A stretch of DNA of 64,000 nucleotides, from the NCBI RefSeq assembly GCF_900094575.1, contig NZ_FMAE01000007.1:124001-188000 (forward strand). The letters are read 5' to 3'. Numbering within the stretch: position 1 is the stretch's first letter; the number at the start of each line of letters is the position of its first letter. The position numbers were made by a program, and so were the translations under genes. The DNA is from Bradyrhizobium yuanmingense. Lineage in GTDB: Bacteria > Pseudomonadota > Alphaproteobacteria > Rhizobiales > Xanthobacteraceae. Positions 35,782-44,297 of this stretch are shown here, piece after piece. Under the pieces are notes generated by a model. That model did no database searches and was not told the origin of the DNA. It worked only from the letters and a program-made list of their open reading frames with translations.

Positions 35782-36704
35782 TGCCAACGATCATCGCCGC
35801 CGCGGCGGTCCTCGTCATCGCGCTGCTGCCCGTGGCCGCGCCCTGGCTGCAATTCGTGTTGACGCTTGCGATCGCCAAGGGGTTTGCGGCGCTCGGCGTC
35901 GCCGTGCTGCTCCGCGCGGGCCTGATCTCAATCGGCCATGCGATGTTCTTTGCCGCGAGTGCCTATGCGGTCGCGTTCCTGGCGCGCGCCGGCGTCAACG
36001 ACCTTGGGCTGCTATTGATCCTCTCGGTGCTGGGCGGGGCGCTCGTGGGCGCCGTGGCCGGATCGTTTCTCGTCCGCTATCGCGCGATCTTCTTCGCGAT
36101 GTTGAATCTTGCGGTCTCCATGGTGTTCTATGCGCTGTGCGCCAAGCTGTACGGCGTCACCGGCGGGACCGACGGCAAGCCGGTGCCGGTCCCGGCCGTG
36201 TTCGGCGTTGTCCTTGGCGAGCCGGCCTTCAAGAGCGTGCTGTTCTATCTCAGCCTGGGGCTGATGGTGCTGGTCGGTCTGGCCGTGCAGCGCTACCTCA
36301 ACAGCCCGCTCGGCCATGCTCTTTCGGCCGTCCATACCAACGAGATCCGGCTCGAATATCTGGGCATTCCGGTCTGGGCGGTCCTGCTGATCGCCTATGT
36401 CGTGTCGGCGGCGCTCGCCGGCCTTGGCGGCGCGATCGCGGGCTTTGCGATCGGTCGTGTGGTCCCGGATTTCGCGTTCTGGACCGCATCCGGTCACCTC
36501 GTGCTGATCGCCGTGCTCGGCGGCATCGGCGGCGTGCCGGGCGCGTTCATCGGTGCCCTGTTCCTGGAATTGCTGCACAGCGCGGCCGTGACGGTCACGG
36601 ATTCCTGGAACTTGATCGTGGGCATGGCGCTGATCATCGTGATCATGTTCATGCCGAAGGGGATCTATGGATTGTTCGCGCGCAAGGAGGCGACGGGCCT
36701 ATGA
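35781..36704 (+). CDS. livM: Branched-chain amino acid-type ABC permease, LivM family
   Basis: This 307-residue protein has about nine hydrophobic segments and LivM markers (LISIGHAMFFAASAYAVA; YLGIPVWAVLLIAYVVSAALAGLGG in two stretches; PGAFIGALFLELL). Two ATG codons in a row lie at 35778 and 35781; the second is better placed behind GGAGG at 35771. It overlaps the ATPase gene by 4 bp. It pairs with LivH in the inner membrane. Confidence 0.9.
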   Translation: MPTIIAAAAVLVIALLPVAAPWLQFVLTLAIAKGFAALGVAVLLRAGLISIGHAMFFAASAYAVAFLARAGVNDLGLLLILSVLGGALVGAVAGSFLVRYRAIFFAMLNLAVSMVFYALCAKLYGVTGGTDGKPVPVPAVFGVVLGEPAFKSVLFYLSLGLMVLVGLAVQRYLNSPLGHALSAVHTNEIRLEYLGIPVWAVLLIAYVVSAALAGLGGAIAGFAIGRVVPDFAFWTASGHLVLIAVLGGIGGVPGAFIGALFLELLHSAAVTVTDSWNLIVGMALIIVIMFMPKGIYGLFARKEATGL

Positions 36705-37447
36705 CCCATCCCATCCTGGAAGCCAGGAGCCTTCACGTCTCATTCAACGGCGTCAAGGCCGCCGACGATGTCAGCATCGCGATCCATGACGGCGAGTTCC
36801 TCGCGATCATCGGTCCGAACGGGTCGGGCAAGACGACGCTGCTCAACATCTGCACGGGCTACATCCGCCCGAGATCGGGCAACGTGCTGCTCGACGGCCA
36901 CGACATCACCCGTCTCTCGCCGCGTGCCATCGCCCGCCGCGGCGTCGCCCGCGCTTTCCAGATCCCACAGCTCTTCTCCGCACAGCGCGTGATCGACAAC
37001 ATGATGCTGGCCCTGGCGGGGACCGATGGTCTGTGGAGCGCGGTGCAGCCGCTCGAGACGGCGCGGCGGCGCGACGAAGCAAGGGCGCTGCTCGATCTCG
37101 TCGGCCTCGCCGACGATGCCGACCGGATCAGCAGCACCCTTCCGGAAGGGCATCGCAAGCTGCTGGATATCGCGGTTGCGTTGGCGCTCAAGCCGCGGCT
37201 GCTGCTGCTCGACGAACCGACCAGTGGTGTGAGCGCCCTCGAACGATTCCCGTTGATGGAGGCACTGATGGCGGCGCTGCGCCAGCGCCGCATCACCGCA
37301 CTGTTCGTGGAGCACGACATGGACGTGGTCGCGCGCTACGCCAGCCGCGTCCTGGTGTGGAACGCCGGGAACATCATGGCCGAGGGCCGGCCCGACGAGG
37401 TGTTCAGCAATGCGCAAGTGCGCCAACGTGTCGTAGGGGTGGCCTGA
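36701..37447 (+). CDS. livG: ABC transporter ATP-binding protein, LivG family
   Basis: The 248-residue protein has Walker A GPNGSGKTT, Walker B LLLLDEPTSG and the switch region FVEHDMDVV. The signature loop reads LPEGHRKLLDIAVAL instead of the common L-S-x-G-Q form, a variant but with the glycine intact. ATP binding and hydrolysis drive the importer. Overlaps on both sides (4 bp with livM, TGATG with the next gene) show tight co-translation. Confidence 0.9.
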   Translation: MTHPILEARSLHVSFNGVKAADDVSIAIHDGEFLAIIGPNGSGKTTLLNICTGYIRPRSGNVLLDGHDITRLSPRAIARRGVARAFQIPQLFSAQRVIDNMMLALAGTDGLWSAVQPLETARRRDEARALLDLVGLADDADRISSTLPEGHRKLLDIAVALALKPRLLLLDEPTSGVSALERFPLMEALMAALRQRRITALFVEHDMDVVARYASRVLVWNAGNIMAEGRPDEVFSNAQVRQRVVGVA

Positions 37448-38139
37448 TGCTCCGGCTCGACAAGGTCAGCGTCTCGATCGAGGGCGTTCGTGTGCTGCGC
37501 GGCGTCAGTTGCGAGATCATCGCGCGCAAGACGACGGTGTTGATCGGGCGCAACGGCGCCGGCAAGACCACGACCCTTCGCGCAATCATGGGCCTCATCG
37601 CGATGGACCAGGGCTCTGTCCGCCTCGATGCTGACGATCTCGGCAGCAGGCCTGCCTACACCCGCGCCCGCGCCGGGATTGGTTATGCGCCGGAGGACCG
37701 GCGCCTGATTCCGGAGCTGAGCGTGGAGGAGAACATCCGCCTCCCGGCCCTGGCGCTGAAGCTCGACCGCGCCGAGGTCGCACGCAGGCTTGACGAGATC
37801 TACCAGCTGTTGCCCGAATTGCACGTGATGCGGTCCCGGCCGGCCGGCGGCGTTTCCGGAGGGCAGGGCAAGATGGTCGCGCTGGGGCGCGCACTGACGG
37901 TGGCACGCAAGGTCCTGCTGCTCGACGAGCCGTTTCAGGGTCTGGCACCGGCCCTCGCGCTCGACTATGCGCGGACACTCGGCGAATTGCGCAAGCATCG
38001 ACCCGAGCTTGCCATGCTGATCACCGAATCCTCGCCCGCGCTGCTCGACCGCATCGCCGACAGGACGCTGCAGATCGAGCGTGGCGAAATCCTGGATACA
38101 TCGACCAAGGATAGGGAATTCCATGTTGCTGCAATTTGA
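37447..38139 (+). CDS. livF: ABC transporter ATP-binding protein, LivF family
   Basis: This 230-residue protein has Walker A GRNGAGKTT, signature VSGGQGKMVALGRAL, Walker B VLLLDEPFQGLAP and the family's GYAPEDRRLIPELSVEENI. The switch position carries Ser (LITESSPALL) where most ATPases have His, but LivF proteins often lack the His. It is the second ATPase of the importer. Its end overlaps the DUF2848 gene by 17 bp. Confidence 0.9.
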   Translation: MLRLDKVSVSIEGVRVLRGVSCEIIARKTTVLIGRNGAGKTTTLRAIMGLIAMDQGSVRLDADDLGSRPAYTRARAGIGYAPEDRRLIPELSVEENIRLPALALKLDRAEVARRLDEIYQLLPELHVMRSRPAGGVSGGQGKMVALGRALTVARKVLLLDEPFQGLAPALALDYARTLGELRKHRPELAMLITESSPALLDRIADRTLQIERGEILDTSTKDREFHVAAI

Positions 38140-38806
38140 CCGCCTCGCAAAGGACCGGACCGACCGGGTCGGGATCGAGATCCATTCTCTTGTCATCGCC
38201 GGCTGGGCGGGCAGGGATGCGGCGGCGATCGAGCACCATGTCGAGGAGCTCGCTGCGCTCGGCATTGCGCGCCCCTCAACGACACCGCTCTATTACCGCG
38301 TCGCCACGCAGACCTTGACCCAGGACAGCAACCTGACCGTCCTTGGCCCGGACAGTTCCGGCGAAGTCGAGCCTGTCATTGTCGCAATGGCTGACGGGCT
38401 ATGGATCGGCATCGGATCCGATCATACCGACCGCAAGGCCGAAGCGTCGGGCATTGCTCTTTCGAAGCAACTCTGCGGCAAGCCGATCGGCGCACAGCTC
38501 TGGTCCTATGCCGATGTCGAGGCTCATTGGGATGAGCTGGTCCTTCGTTCGTGGGCAACAATCGACGGGAATCGGGTGCTGTATCAGGACAGCCCGGTGT
38601 CCTCGCTCAGGACACCACGCGACCTCATTCGTCGCTACACCGGCACGGACATGCTACCAGCCGGCACGCTGATGTTCTGCGGAACGCCGGGCGCGATCGG
38701 CGGCATTCGGCCGGGGACGCGTTTTGAGATGGAGCTGAAGGACCCGGTCCTGAACCGGTCCCTGACCCATGGCTACGACATCGACGTTCTTCCGGTCGTC
38801 TCCTGA
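38123..38806 (+). CDS. DUF2848 family protein
   Basis: The 227-residue protein matches the DUF2848 pattern: an N-terminal VIAGWAGRDAAAIEHHVEEL, the YYRVA..LTQDSNLTVLGPDSSGEVEP region and the late LPAGTLMFCGTPGAIGGIRPG, which recalls fumarylacetoacetate-hydrolase-like folds. Members often accompany amide or urea-type ABC importers and amidases. A C-C or C-N hydrolase role is plausible but untested. Its ATG lies inside the end of livF, which couples translation. Confidence 0.75.
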   Translation: MLLQFDRLAKDRTDRVGIEIHSLVIAGWAGRDAAAIEHHVEELAALGIARPSTTPLYYRVATQTLTQDSNLTVLGPDSSGEVEPVIVAMADGLWIGIGSDHTDRKAEASGIALSKQLCGKPIGAQLWSYADVEAHWDELVLRSWATIDGNRVLYQDSPVSSLRTPRDLIRRYTGTDMLPAGTLMFCGTPGAIGGIRPGTRFEMELKDPVLNRSLTHGYDIDVLPVVS

Positions 38807-38827
38807 ACTTTCTGCCCGGCGCGTGTC

Positions 38828-40156
38828 ATGACAGCAACAAAGGATCCATCGCACCCTTCGGCCGTCGCACGGTTGGAGGCGGCACTTGCGCGGATCCATT
38901 CGCCGGAAGCGACGAACGTCTTCACGGCCGTCTTTGCGGATAGCGCCCGCTGGGAGGCCGAAGCTGCGGAGCGTCGCGCCGCTGCCGGAGCGTCTCGCGG
39001 TCCGCTCGATGGTTGTATTATTTCGGTGAAGGCGTTGTTCGACGTCGCCGGCACCGTCACGAGCTCGGGCTCGGCTGTCCTGCGCCGACTGCCACCGGCC
39101 GTTGAAGACGCCGAGGTCGTCAAGCGGTTGCGGGCTGCGGGTGCCATCGTCATCGGCAAGACGCAGATGACGGAATTCGCCTTCTCCGCGTTGGGTACGA
39201 ACCCACACGACGGGATGCCGGGCAATCCTCGAGACCGCAGCCGTGTTCCGGGAGGCTCGTCAGCGGGCGCTGTCGTGTCCGTAATTGGCGGCATGGCCGA
39301 CATCGCCATCGGCAGCGACACCGGCGGCTCCCTGCGAATCCCGGCCGCACTGTCGGGCGCGGTCGGCTTCAAGCCGACCAGCGGTTTCGTGCCGACCGCC
39401 GGCGCATTCTCACTATCTTCGAGCCTCGACACGATCGGTCCAATCGCCGCGAACGTCGAAGAGTGCTTCGTGGCTGATCAGGTGCTTTCAGGCGAAAGCA
39501 CGCCGTCGCGGTTGAAGTCCGCATCCCCCGGCACGTTCCGCCTGATCATTGCCCGCGGGCGCTTGTTCGATCGATGCGAACCCGAGGTGCTCGCCGCGTT
39601 CGAGAACGCCATGGAGCGGCTGCGATCAGGCGGCTTGCAGATCAAGGATGGATCCATCGAGGCTGCGCTCGATGACGTCGCCCAGATCGACAAGATCGGC
39701 ACCTTCCCGTCGATCGAGGTCGGCGCGACGCTGCGCGGTTTGGGTCTCTCGGAACTGGACGGGATCGATCCTCGGACGCGCGTCCGCATCGAGGCCGGCG
39801 CCGGCATTCTCGGCACGGACTATGTGTGCATGATGCGGCTCCGGCAGGCGGCCATCCGCTCGTTCGACCAGTATTTCAGCAACAACGAGGTGTTCGTCCT
39901 GCCGACGACGCCAGTCCGAGCGCCGTTGATTTCCTCCGTTGCGGAGGATGCGGCATTCCATGAGCTCAATGGCCTCGTCCTGCGCAATCCGCGCGTCGCT
40001 AACCTGCTCGACTGCCCATCGATTTCCCTACCGTTGCCCCTCGATGGCCTTCCCGTCGGCCTGATGCTGATCGGTCGTAGAAACGCCGACCGGCGCCTGG
40101 TGGAGATCGCAGCCAGTGTAGAAGCGCTGCTGCGCGGACATTTGCATGCTGCATAG
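38828..40156 (+). CDS. Amidase (amidase-signature family)
   Basis: The 442-residue enzyme has the full catalytic triad: Lys68 (ISVKALFD), Ser144 (PGGSSAGA) and Ser168 (GSDTGGSLRIPAA). The 76 and 24 residue spacings match those of well-studied members. It hydrolyses a C-N amide bond to acid plus ammonia or amine. It is not GatA: no gatC or gatB is near. As the last gene of the island operon it would release nitrogen from the imported or ring-opened compound. About 180 bp follow before the convergent tRNA. Confidence 0.9.
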   Translation: MTATKDPSHPSAVARLEAALARIHSPEATNVFTAVFADSARWEAEAAERRAAAGASRGPLDGCIISVKALFDVAGTVTSSGSAVLRRLPPAVEDAEVVKRLRAAGAIVIGKTQMTEFAFSALGTNPHDGMPGNPRDRSRVPGGSSAGAVVSVIGGMADIAIGSDTGGSLRIPAALSGAVGFKPTSGFVPTAGAFSLSSSLDTIGPIAANVEECFVADQVLSGESTPSRLKSASPGTFRLIIARGRLFDRCEPEVLAAFENAMERLRSGGLQIKDGSIEAALDDVAQIDKIGTFPSIEVGATLRGLGLSELDGIDPRTRVRIEAGAGILGTDYVCMMRLRQAAIRSFDQYFSNNEVFVLPTTPVRAPLISSVAEDAAFHELNGLVLRNPRVANLLDCPSISLPLPLDGLPVGLMLIGRRNADRRLVEIAASVEALLRGHLHAA

Positions 40157-40334
40157 CTTTTTCGTGCGAAAGGGCCGCCACATCTACGATCACGCGGAGA
40201 AATTGTGACGAGGCCGCCTGTGAAGCTGTAGCTTGCCGATTGCCAATGTATGTCCATGGAGACAGAAACGAGACGTTTCTGGTGCGGTGAACTGACGAAC
40301 GGCAACGGAGATCTGGTAACCCGCTGATTTTGAC

Positions 40335-40410
40335 TGGTGGGCCCGGCAGGACTCGAACCTGCAACCAGACCGTTATGAGCGGCCGGCTCTAACCATTGAG
40401 CTACAGGCCC
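40335..40410 (-). tRNA. tRNA-Ile2 (anticodon CAU)
   Basis: The 76-nt gene, including encoded CCA, folds as a cloverleaf. The acceptor is GGGCCTG paired with CGGGCCC, the D-arm is AGCTCAATGGTTAGAGC, the anticodon loop is CTCATAAC, and the T-loop is TTCGAGT. The short D-loop form AATGGTTAGAGC and the TCTGGTTGC variable region resemble the lysidine-modified minor isoleucine tRNA more than elongator or initiator methionine tRNA; tRNA-Met(CAU) remains the alternative. It reads AUA codons if the C is modified by TilS. It bounds the catabolic island. Confidence 0.85.
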
Positions 40411-40457
40411 CGCCGCAAGGCGGCCGCAGGTAGCGCGGCCGGCAACGGTGCGCGGTT

Positions 40458-40486
40458 CGTTTACAGGGCCTGAGGCGGGGGTGCAA
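40458..40486 (-). promoter_or_regulatory. Probable promoter of the tRNA gene
   Basis: On the minus strand TTGCAC (40486-40481) and TAAACG (40463-40458) are 17 bp apart, leaving about 40 nt of leader before the mature tRNA 5' end at 40410. Confidence 0.45.
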
Positions 40487-40686
40487 TGCTGGCGCTGGTG
40501 GATGGGAACGCCGGCACGGCATCATTGAAAAATTTCGAATAACCGAAATTGGCGATGATGCCTGTATAACCCTGTTTTGCCCGACGAAGCAAACCGCGTT
40601 TTCGCAGGTTTTTTCGACGTGGGTGGTAACCCATTGAAAACACTGGTCTCGTCTACTGTGCATGGGGTTGTTTTCGCAAACTTTGT

Positions 40687-40713
40687 CTGAGAGGGCCTTT
40701 TGGCCCCCTCAGA
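40687..40713 (-). terminator. Hairpin downstream of the Bug-type gene
   Basis: CTGAGAGGGCC and GGCCCCCTCAG face each other around a TTTT loop, with a single mismatch in 11 pairs. It lies 36 bp past the stop of the minus-strand gene at 40749. No long U-tract follows, so termination strength is uncertain. Confidence 0.5.
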
Positions 40714-40748
40714 TGCGGTGCGGGCGAGCTCGGCGGCACGGCCGCTGC

Positions 40749-41723
40749 CTAGTCCACCGAGACCCCGGCGAACTCGACCACCTTGCGCCACTTCGCGGTC
40801 TCGTCCGCGACCAGCTTGCCGAACTCGGCCGGCGTCATCGGCTTGGGGATGCCGCCAGTCTCGGCGAGCTTTGCCACCAGCTTCGGGTCCTTCAGCGCTT
40901 CGCCGACGGCTTTGTTGAGGATCTCGATCACCTCAGGCGGAGTGCCCTTCGGCGCGGAGATGCCGTAGAAGCCGACCGATTCGAAGCCTGGCACGGTCTC
41001 GGCGATCGCGGGCACGTCGGGCACGCTCGGCCAGCGCTGCGGCGAGGTCACGCCCAGCGCGCGGACGTTGCCGCCCTTCACCTGCTCCATCGCCGAGGGC
41101 AGATTGTCGAAGATCAGCTGCACCTTGTTGGAGATGATGTCGGGGAAGGCGATGGCCGAGCCGCGATAGGGCACGTGCACCATGTCGCACTTGGTCATGA
41201 CCTTGAACAGCTCGGCCGACATGTGCACCGAGGTGCCGTTGCCGGAGGAGGCATAGGAGGTCTTGCCGGGATTGGCCTTGCAATAATCGATGAACTCCTG
41301 AACCGATTTCGGCGGAAACGCGTTGGAGACGACCAGCATGTTGGTGAGCTGCATGATGCTCGCAACCGGGGTGGTGTCGCGCAAAAAGTCGAACGGCAGC
41401 TTCTTGTAGAGCGAGGTCGAGATCGCGTTGTTGGGCGCGACGAACAGCAGCGTGTAGCCGTCCGGCGGGGCGTTGATCGCAGCGGCAGCTGCGATGTTGC
41501 CGCCGGAGCCGGTGCGGTTCTCGACGATGAATTGCTGGCCGAGCCGCTCCGACAGCCACTGCGCCATGATCCGCGCCACGATGTCGACCGGGCCGCCGGG
41601 GGAAAAGCCGATCAGCCAGTGTACGGGACGATCGGGATAGGCTGCGGCGGCGGGAGGGGTGGCGCTGAAAAGACCCAACAGGACTGCGAGCCCGAAAACA
41701 CCGTGACGCAAAATTCGCAACAT
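40749..41723 (-). CDS. Bug-family (TctC-like) solute-binding protein
   Basis: This 324-residue protein starts at the ATG at 41723 after GGAGGTGTC. It has a Sec signal (LRILRHGVFGLAVLLGLF) cleaved near AAAA-YPDRP, then the Bug opening YPDRPVHWLIGFSPGGPVDI and the ligand-loop motif NRTGSGGNIAAAAA. Such proteins capture carboxylates in the periplasm for tripartite tricarboxylate transporters or for sensing. No TctA or TctB gene is near, which is normal for this amplified family. Confidence 0.9.
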   Translation of the reverse strand: MLRILRHGVFGLAVLLGLFSATPPAAAAYPDRPVHWLIGFSPGGPVDIVARIMAQWLSERLGQQFIVENRTGSGGNIAAAAAINAPPDGYTLLFVAPNNAISTSLYKKLPFDFLRDTTPVASIMQLTNMLVVSNAFPPKSVQEFIDYCKANPGKTSYASSGNGTSVHMSAELFKVMTKCDMVHVPYRGSAIAFPDIISNKVQLIFDNLPSAMEQVKGGNVRALGVTSPQRWPSVPDVPAIAETVPGFESVGFYGISAPKGTPPEVIEILNKAVGEALKDPKLVAKLAETGGIPKPMTPAEFGKLVADETAKWRKVVEFAGVSVD

Positions 41724-41830
41724 GACACCTCCCATTGTTCTATTGTCGTTGCGCGGCATGCTTTCATAAAAACCGGCGGCTGCCTACATCCCCGCAAGTC
41801 GGTGTTGACGCAGGCCCGTCAGGGACGACC

Positions 41831-42793
41831 ATGAGATTCGCGATGATCCTTCTCGGTGCGGCGCTGCTCGCCAGCCCCGCCGCCGCCCAGACCGGAGGCA
41901 CGGTCATTCCGACCACGACGATCAGCTTGGGAACAGCGACGCCCGGCGGCGGCTTCCCGCTCTATGGCAACGCCTTCGCGGAGGTAATGAACGCGGCCGA
42001 TCCGCAAATCATCATCGCCCCGCGCAACACCAAGGGCAGCAACGAGAACATTCCGCTTCTAGAGAAGGGTGAGCTCGATCTCGCACTGGTTGCGGGCGAG
42101 CCGGCCTACGAGGCTTTCGCCGGCATCGGCCGTGCGAAGGTAGCGCTGAAGATCCTCACCGCGATCTATTCCAACCCCGGCATGTTCGTGGTGCGCGCCG
42201 ACAGCCCCTACACGACCATCCGCGATCTCGTCGGTCAGCCCGTCGCATTCGGTGCCAGGGGCTCCGGCCTGCCGATCCTGGCGCGCTATGTGCTCGATGG
42301 TCTCGGCCTCAAGCAGGACGAGGACTTCAAGGCTGTCTATCTCGACCGCGCCGGCGACGGCCCCGCGATGGTCGAGGACGGCCGCGTCGCTGCGCTCTGG
42401 GGCGCCGGCATCGGCTGGCCCGGCTTTGCCGCGGTCGCCGCGAGCGCATCAGGCGCGCGCTTCATCGCGCCGAGTGCGGACGAGATCGCCCGCATCCGCG
42501 CCAAACATGCGTTCCTCAAGCCGCTGACCGTGCCGGCCGGCTCCTACCCGAAGCAGACCGAGCCGATCGCCTCGCTCGGTTCCTGGAGCTTCATCCTCAC
42601 GCGCGAGGATCTGCCCGACGACGTCGCCTACCGCCTCGCCAAGACGCTGCACGGCAATGAGGCGACGTTCTGCAAGAAGCTCGCCCAGGCCTGCGAGACC
42701 ACCGCCGCGAACACGGTCGCGGCCGCGCCGAGGCCGGAGCTGATCCATCCGGGCGTGATGAAGTATTTTCGCGAGATAGGGGTGGTGAAGTAG
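41831..42793 (+). CDS. TAXI-family TRAP transporter solute-binding protein
   Basis: The 320-residue protein has a Sec signal (MRFAMILLGAALLASPAAA) and TAXI-family motifs: ISLGTATPGGGFPLYGNAFAEV, RNTKGSNENIPLLEKGELDLAL and the late LHPGVMKYFREIG-like ending. It binds small acids such as glutamate or related compounds in the periplasm. No DctM/DctQ membrane component is present within the window. It is divergent from the Bug-type gene. Confidence 0.85.
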   Translation: MRFAMILLGAALLASPAAAQTGGTVIPTTTISLGTATPGGGFPLYGNAFAEVMNAADPQIIIAPRNTKGSNENIPLLEKGELDLALVAGEPAYEAFAGIGRAKVALKILTAIYSNPGMFVVRADSPYTTIRDLVGQPVAFGARGSGLPILARYVLDGLGLKQDEDFKAVYLDRAGDGPAMVEDGRVAALWGAGIGWPGFAAVAASASGARFIAPSADEIARIRAKHAFLKPLTVPAGSYPKQTEPIASLGSWSFILTREDLPDDVAYRLAKTLHGNEATFCKKLAQACETTAANTVAAAPRPELIHPGVMKYFREIGVVK

Positions 42794-42804
42794 CTCTCTT
42801 ACTT

Positions 42805-42949
42805 CCCTTCTCCGCTTGTGGGAGAAGGTGGCGCGAAGCGCCGGATGAGGGGTTGTCTCCGCGCATTCAAATGAGACTTGGGCTCGCGGTGAGAACCCCT
42901 CACCCGGCTTCGCTTCGCGAATCCACCCTCTCCCACAAGGGGAGAGGGT
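42805..42949. repeat. Large inverted repeat between convergent genes
   Basis: An arm at 42805-42852 (CCCTTCTCCGCTTGTGGGAG...) is matched in reverse by an arm at 42895-42949 (...CTCCCACAAGGGGAGAGGGT), each with a GCGAAGC core. It lies between the ends of two convergent genes and probably terminates both. The sequence type is a common dispersed intergenic repeat in Bradyrhizobium. Confidence 0.75.
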
Positions 42950-42981
42950 ACACCGTCATCGCGGCCTCATATTCGCCAATC

Positions 42982-44196
42982 TCACTTCTTCACCAGCGGG
43001 CAGGCCGGGTCCGGCGGGCCGAACGCCTTGTCGCCGGAAATAGTCGTGAGGATCTTGTAATAGTCCCACGGATATTTGCTCTCCTCCGGCGTCTTCACCT
43101 GCACCAGCCAGAGATCGTGCACCATCAGATTGTCTTCGCGCAGCTTGCCGTTGCGGGCGAAGAAATCCTCGATCGGCTTCTCGCGCATCTTGGCCGCCAC
43201 TTTCAGCGGATCGTCGCTGCCGGTCTCCTGGATGGCGTTGAGATAGTGCATCACGCTGGAATAGACGCCGGCCTGCCACATCGACGGCATCCGGTTCATC
43301 TTGGCGAAATAGCGCTTCGACCATTCGCGCGTCTTGTCGTCCATGTCCCAGTAGAACGAGGTGGTCAGCAGCAGGCCTTGCGCCGCCTGTAGGCCGATGC
43401 CGTGGATGTCGGTGATCAGCGCGAGCAGCGCCGCCATCTGCTGGCCGCCCTTGAACACGCCGAACTCGGCGCCGGTCTTGATCTCGTTCATGTTGTTGGG
43501 GGGACCGGCGGCAATGCCGATGATCTTGGCCTTGGAGGCCTGCGCCTGCAACACGAAGGAGGAGAGATCGGGTGTTGCCAGCGGCGGCCGCACCGAGCCC
43601 AGCACCTTGCCGCCATTGGCGGTGACGACGGCGGAAGCGTCGCGCTCCAGCGAATGGCCGAAGGCGTAATCGTCGGTGATGAAGAACCAGCTGTCGCCGC
43701 CGCGCTTGACCACGGCGTCCGCGGTGCCGACCGCGAGCGCGCGGGTGTCGAACACCCATTGGATGGCGTAAGGCGAGCAGAACTTGCCGTGGAAATCGGC
43801 GGTGCCGGTGGAGTGGGTGATGAACAGCCGCTTCTTCTCGTTGGCGATGGTCTGCACCGCGAGCCCGACCGCCGAGACGGGCACGTCCACGATCAGATCG
43901 ACCTGCTCGACGTCGAACCAGCGCCGCGCCAGCGAAGCGCCGATGTCGGCCTTGAGTTGGTGGTCGCCGATCACGACGCTGATCGGCTTGCCGAGCACCT
44001 TGCCGCCGAAATCGTCGATTGCCATTTGCGCCGCGGTCACCGAGCCCTGGCCGGTCGGCGCCGAGGCCGGGCCGTTCATGTCGGTGAGCACGCCGATCTT
44101 GACGACGTCGTCAGAAACCTGCGCCGACGCCGCGCCGGACAGCAGGGTCGCCAGCAAGGCGGCCGCGACGGGCACTCCAAATCTGATTGGGTTCAC
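42982..44196 (-). CDS. ABC transporter substrate-binding protein (Peripla_BP_6)
   Basis: The 404-residue protein begins with GTG at 44196, behind AGGGAGGAC. A Sec signal ends at GAASA-QVSDD. The body follows the branched-chain amino acid binding-protein pattern (VKIGVLTDMNGPASAPTGQGSVTAAQMAIDDFGG in two stretches; DYAFGHSLERDASAVV). It would bind a small amphipathic acid or amide. Permease and ATPase genes are absent here, so it must use a transporter encoded elsewhere. Confidence 0.87.
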   Translation of the reverse strand: MNPIRFGVPVAAALLATLLSGAASAQVSDDVVKIGVLTDMNGPASAPTGQGSVTAAQMAIDDFGGKVLGKPISVVIGDHQLKADIGASLARRWFDVEQVDLIVDVPVSAVGLAVQTIANEKKRLFITHSTGTADFHGKFCSPYAIQWVFDTRALAVGTADAVVKRGGDSWFFITDDYAFGHSLERDASAVVTANGGKVLGSVRPPLATPDLSSFVLQAQASKAKIIGIAAGPPNNMNEIKTGAEFGVFKGGQQMAALLALITDIHGIGLQAAQGLLLTTSFYWDMDDKTREWSKRYFAKMNRMPSMWQAGVYSSVMHYLNAIQETGSDDPLKVAAKMREKPIEDFFARNGKLREDNLMVHDLWLVQVKTPEESKYPWDYYKILTTISGDKAFGPPDPACPLVKK

Positions 44197-44297
44197 GCTT
44201 GTCCTCCCTGATCCGGCTCATTGGCCGGTGTTACTTGTCCGGGTATGGCCCGGTCGAATTGGTTTCTTTTGCAACTATTAGGGGGCTGGCGTCAATG

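Larger units (their letters stand above)
40411..40748. other. Non-coding interval upstream of the tRNA
   Basis: About 340 bp without a supportable protein gene. It contains a likely promoter for the tRNA (40458-40486) and a hairpin near the end of the Bug-type gene (40687-40713). Short minus-strand frames here are low-complexity or run through the tRNA. Confidence 0.6.

Noticed and set aside
37150-37200. Inactive LivG ATPase because of the altered signature LPEGHRK
   Set aside because: The glycine and the Walker motifs are intact, and variants with GH or GQ at this place occur in working branched-chain-type ATPases, so loss of function is not supported.
30052-40334. Integrase, excisionase or relaxase genes inside the island
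   Set aside because: Every gene in this interval is accounted for by metabolism, transport or MarR regulation; no recombinase motifs were seen in any frame. The HTH at 44298 is excisionase-like only in its DNA-binding domain and lies outside.
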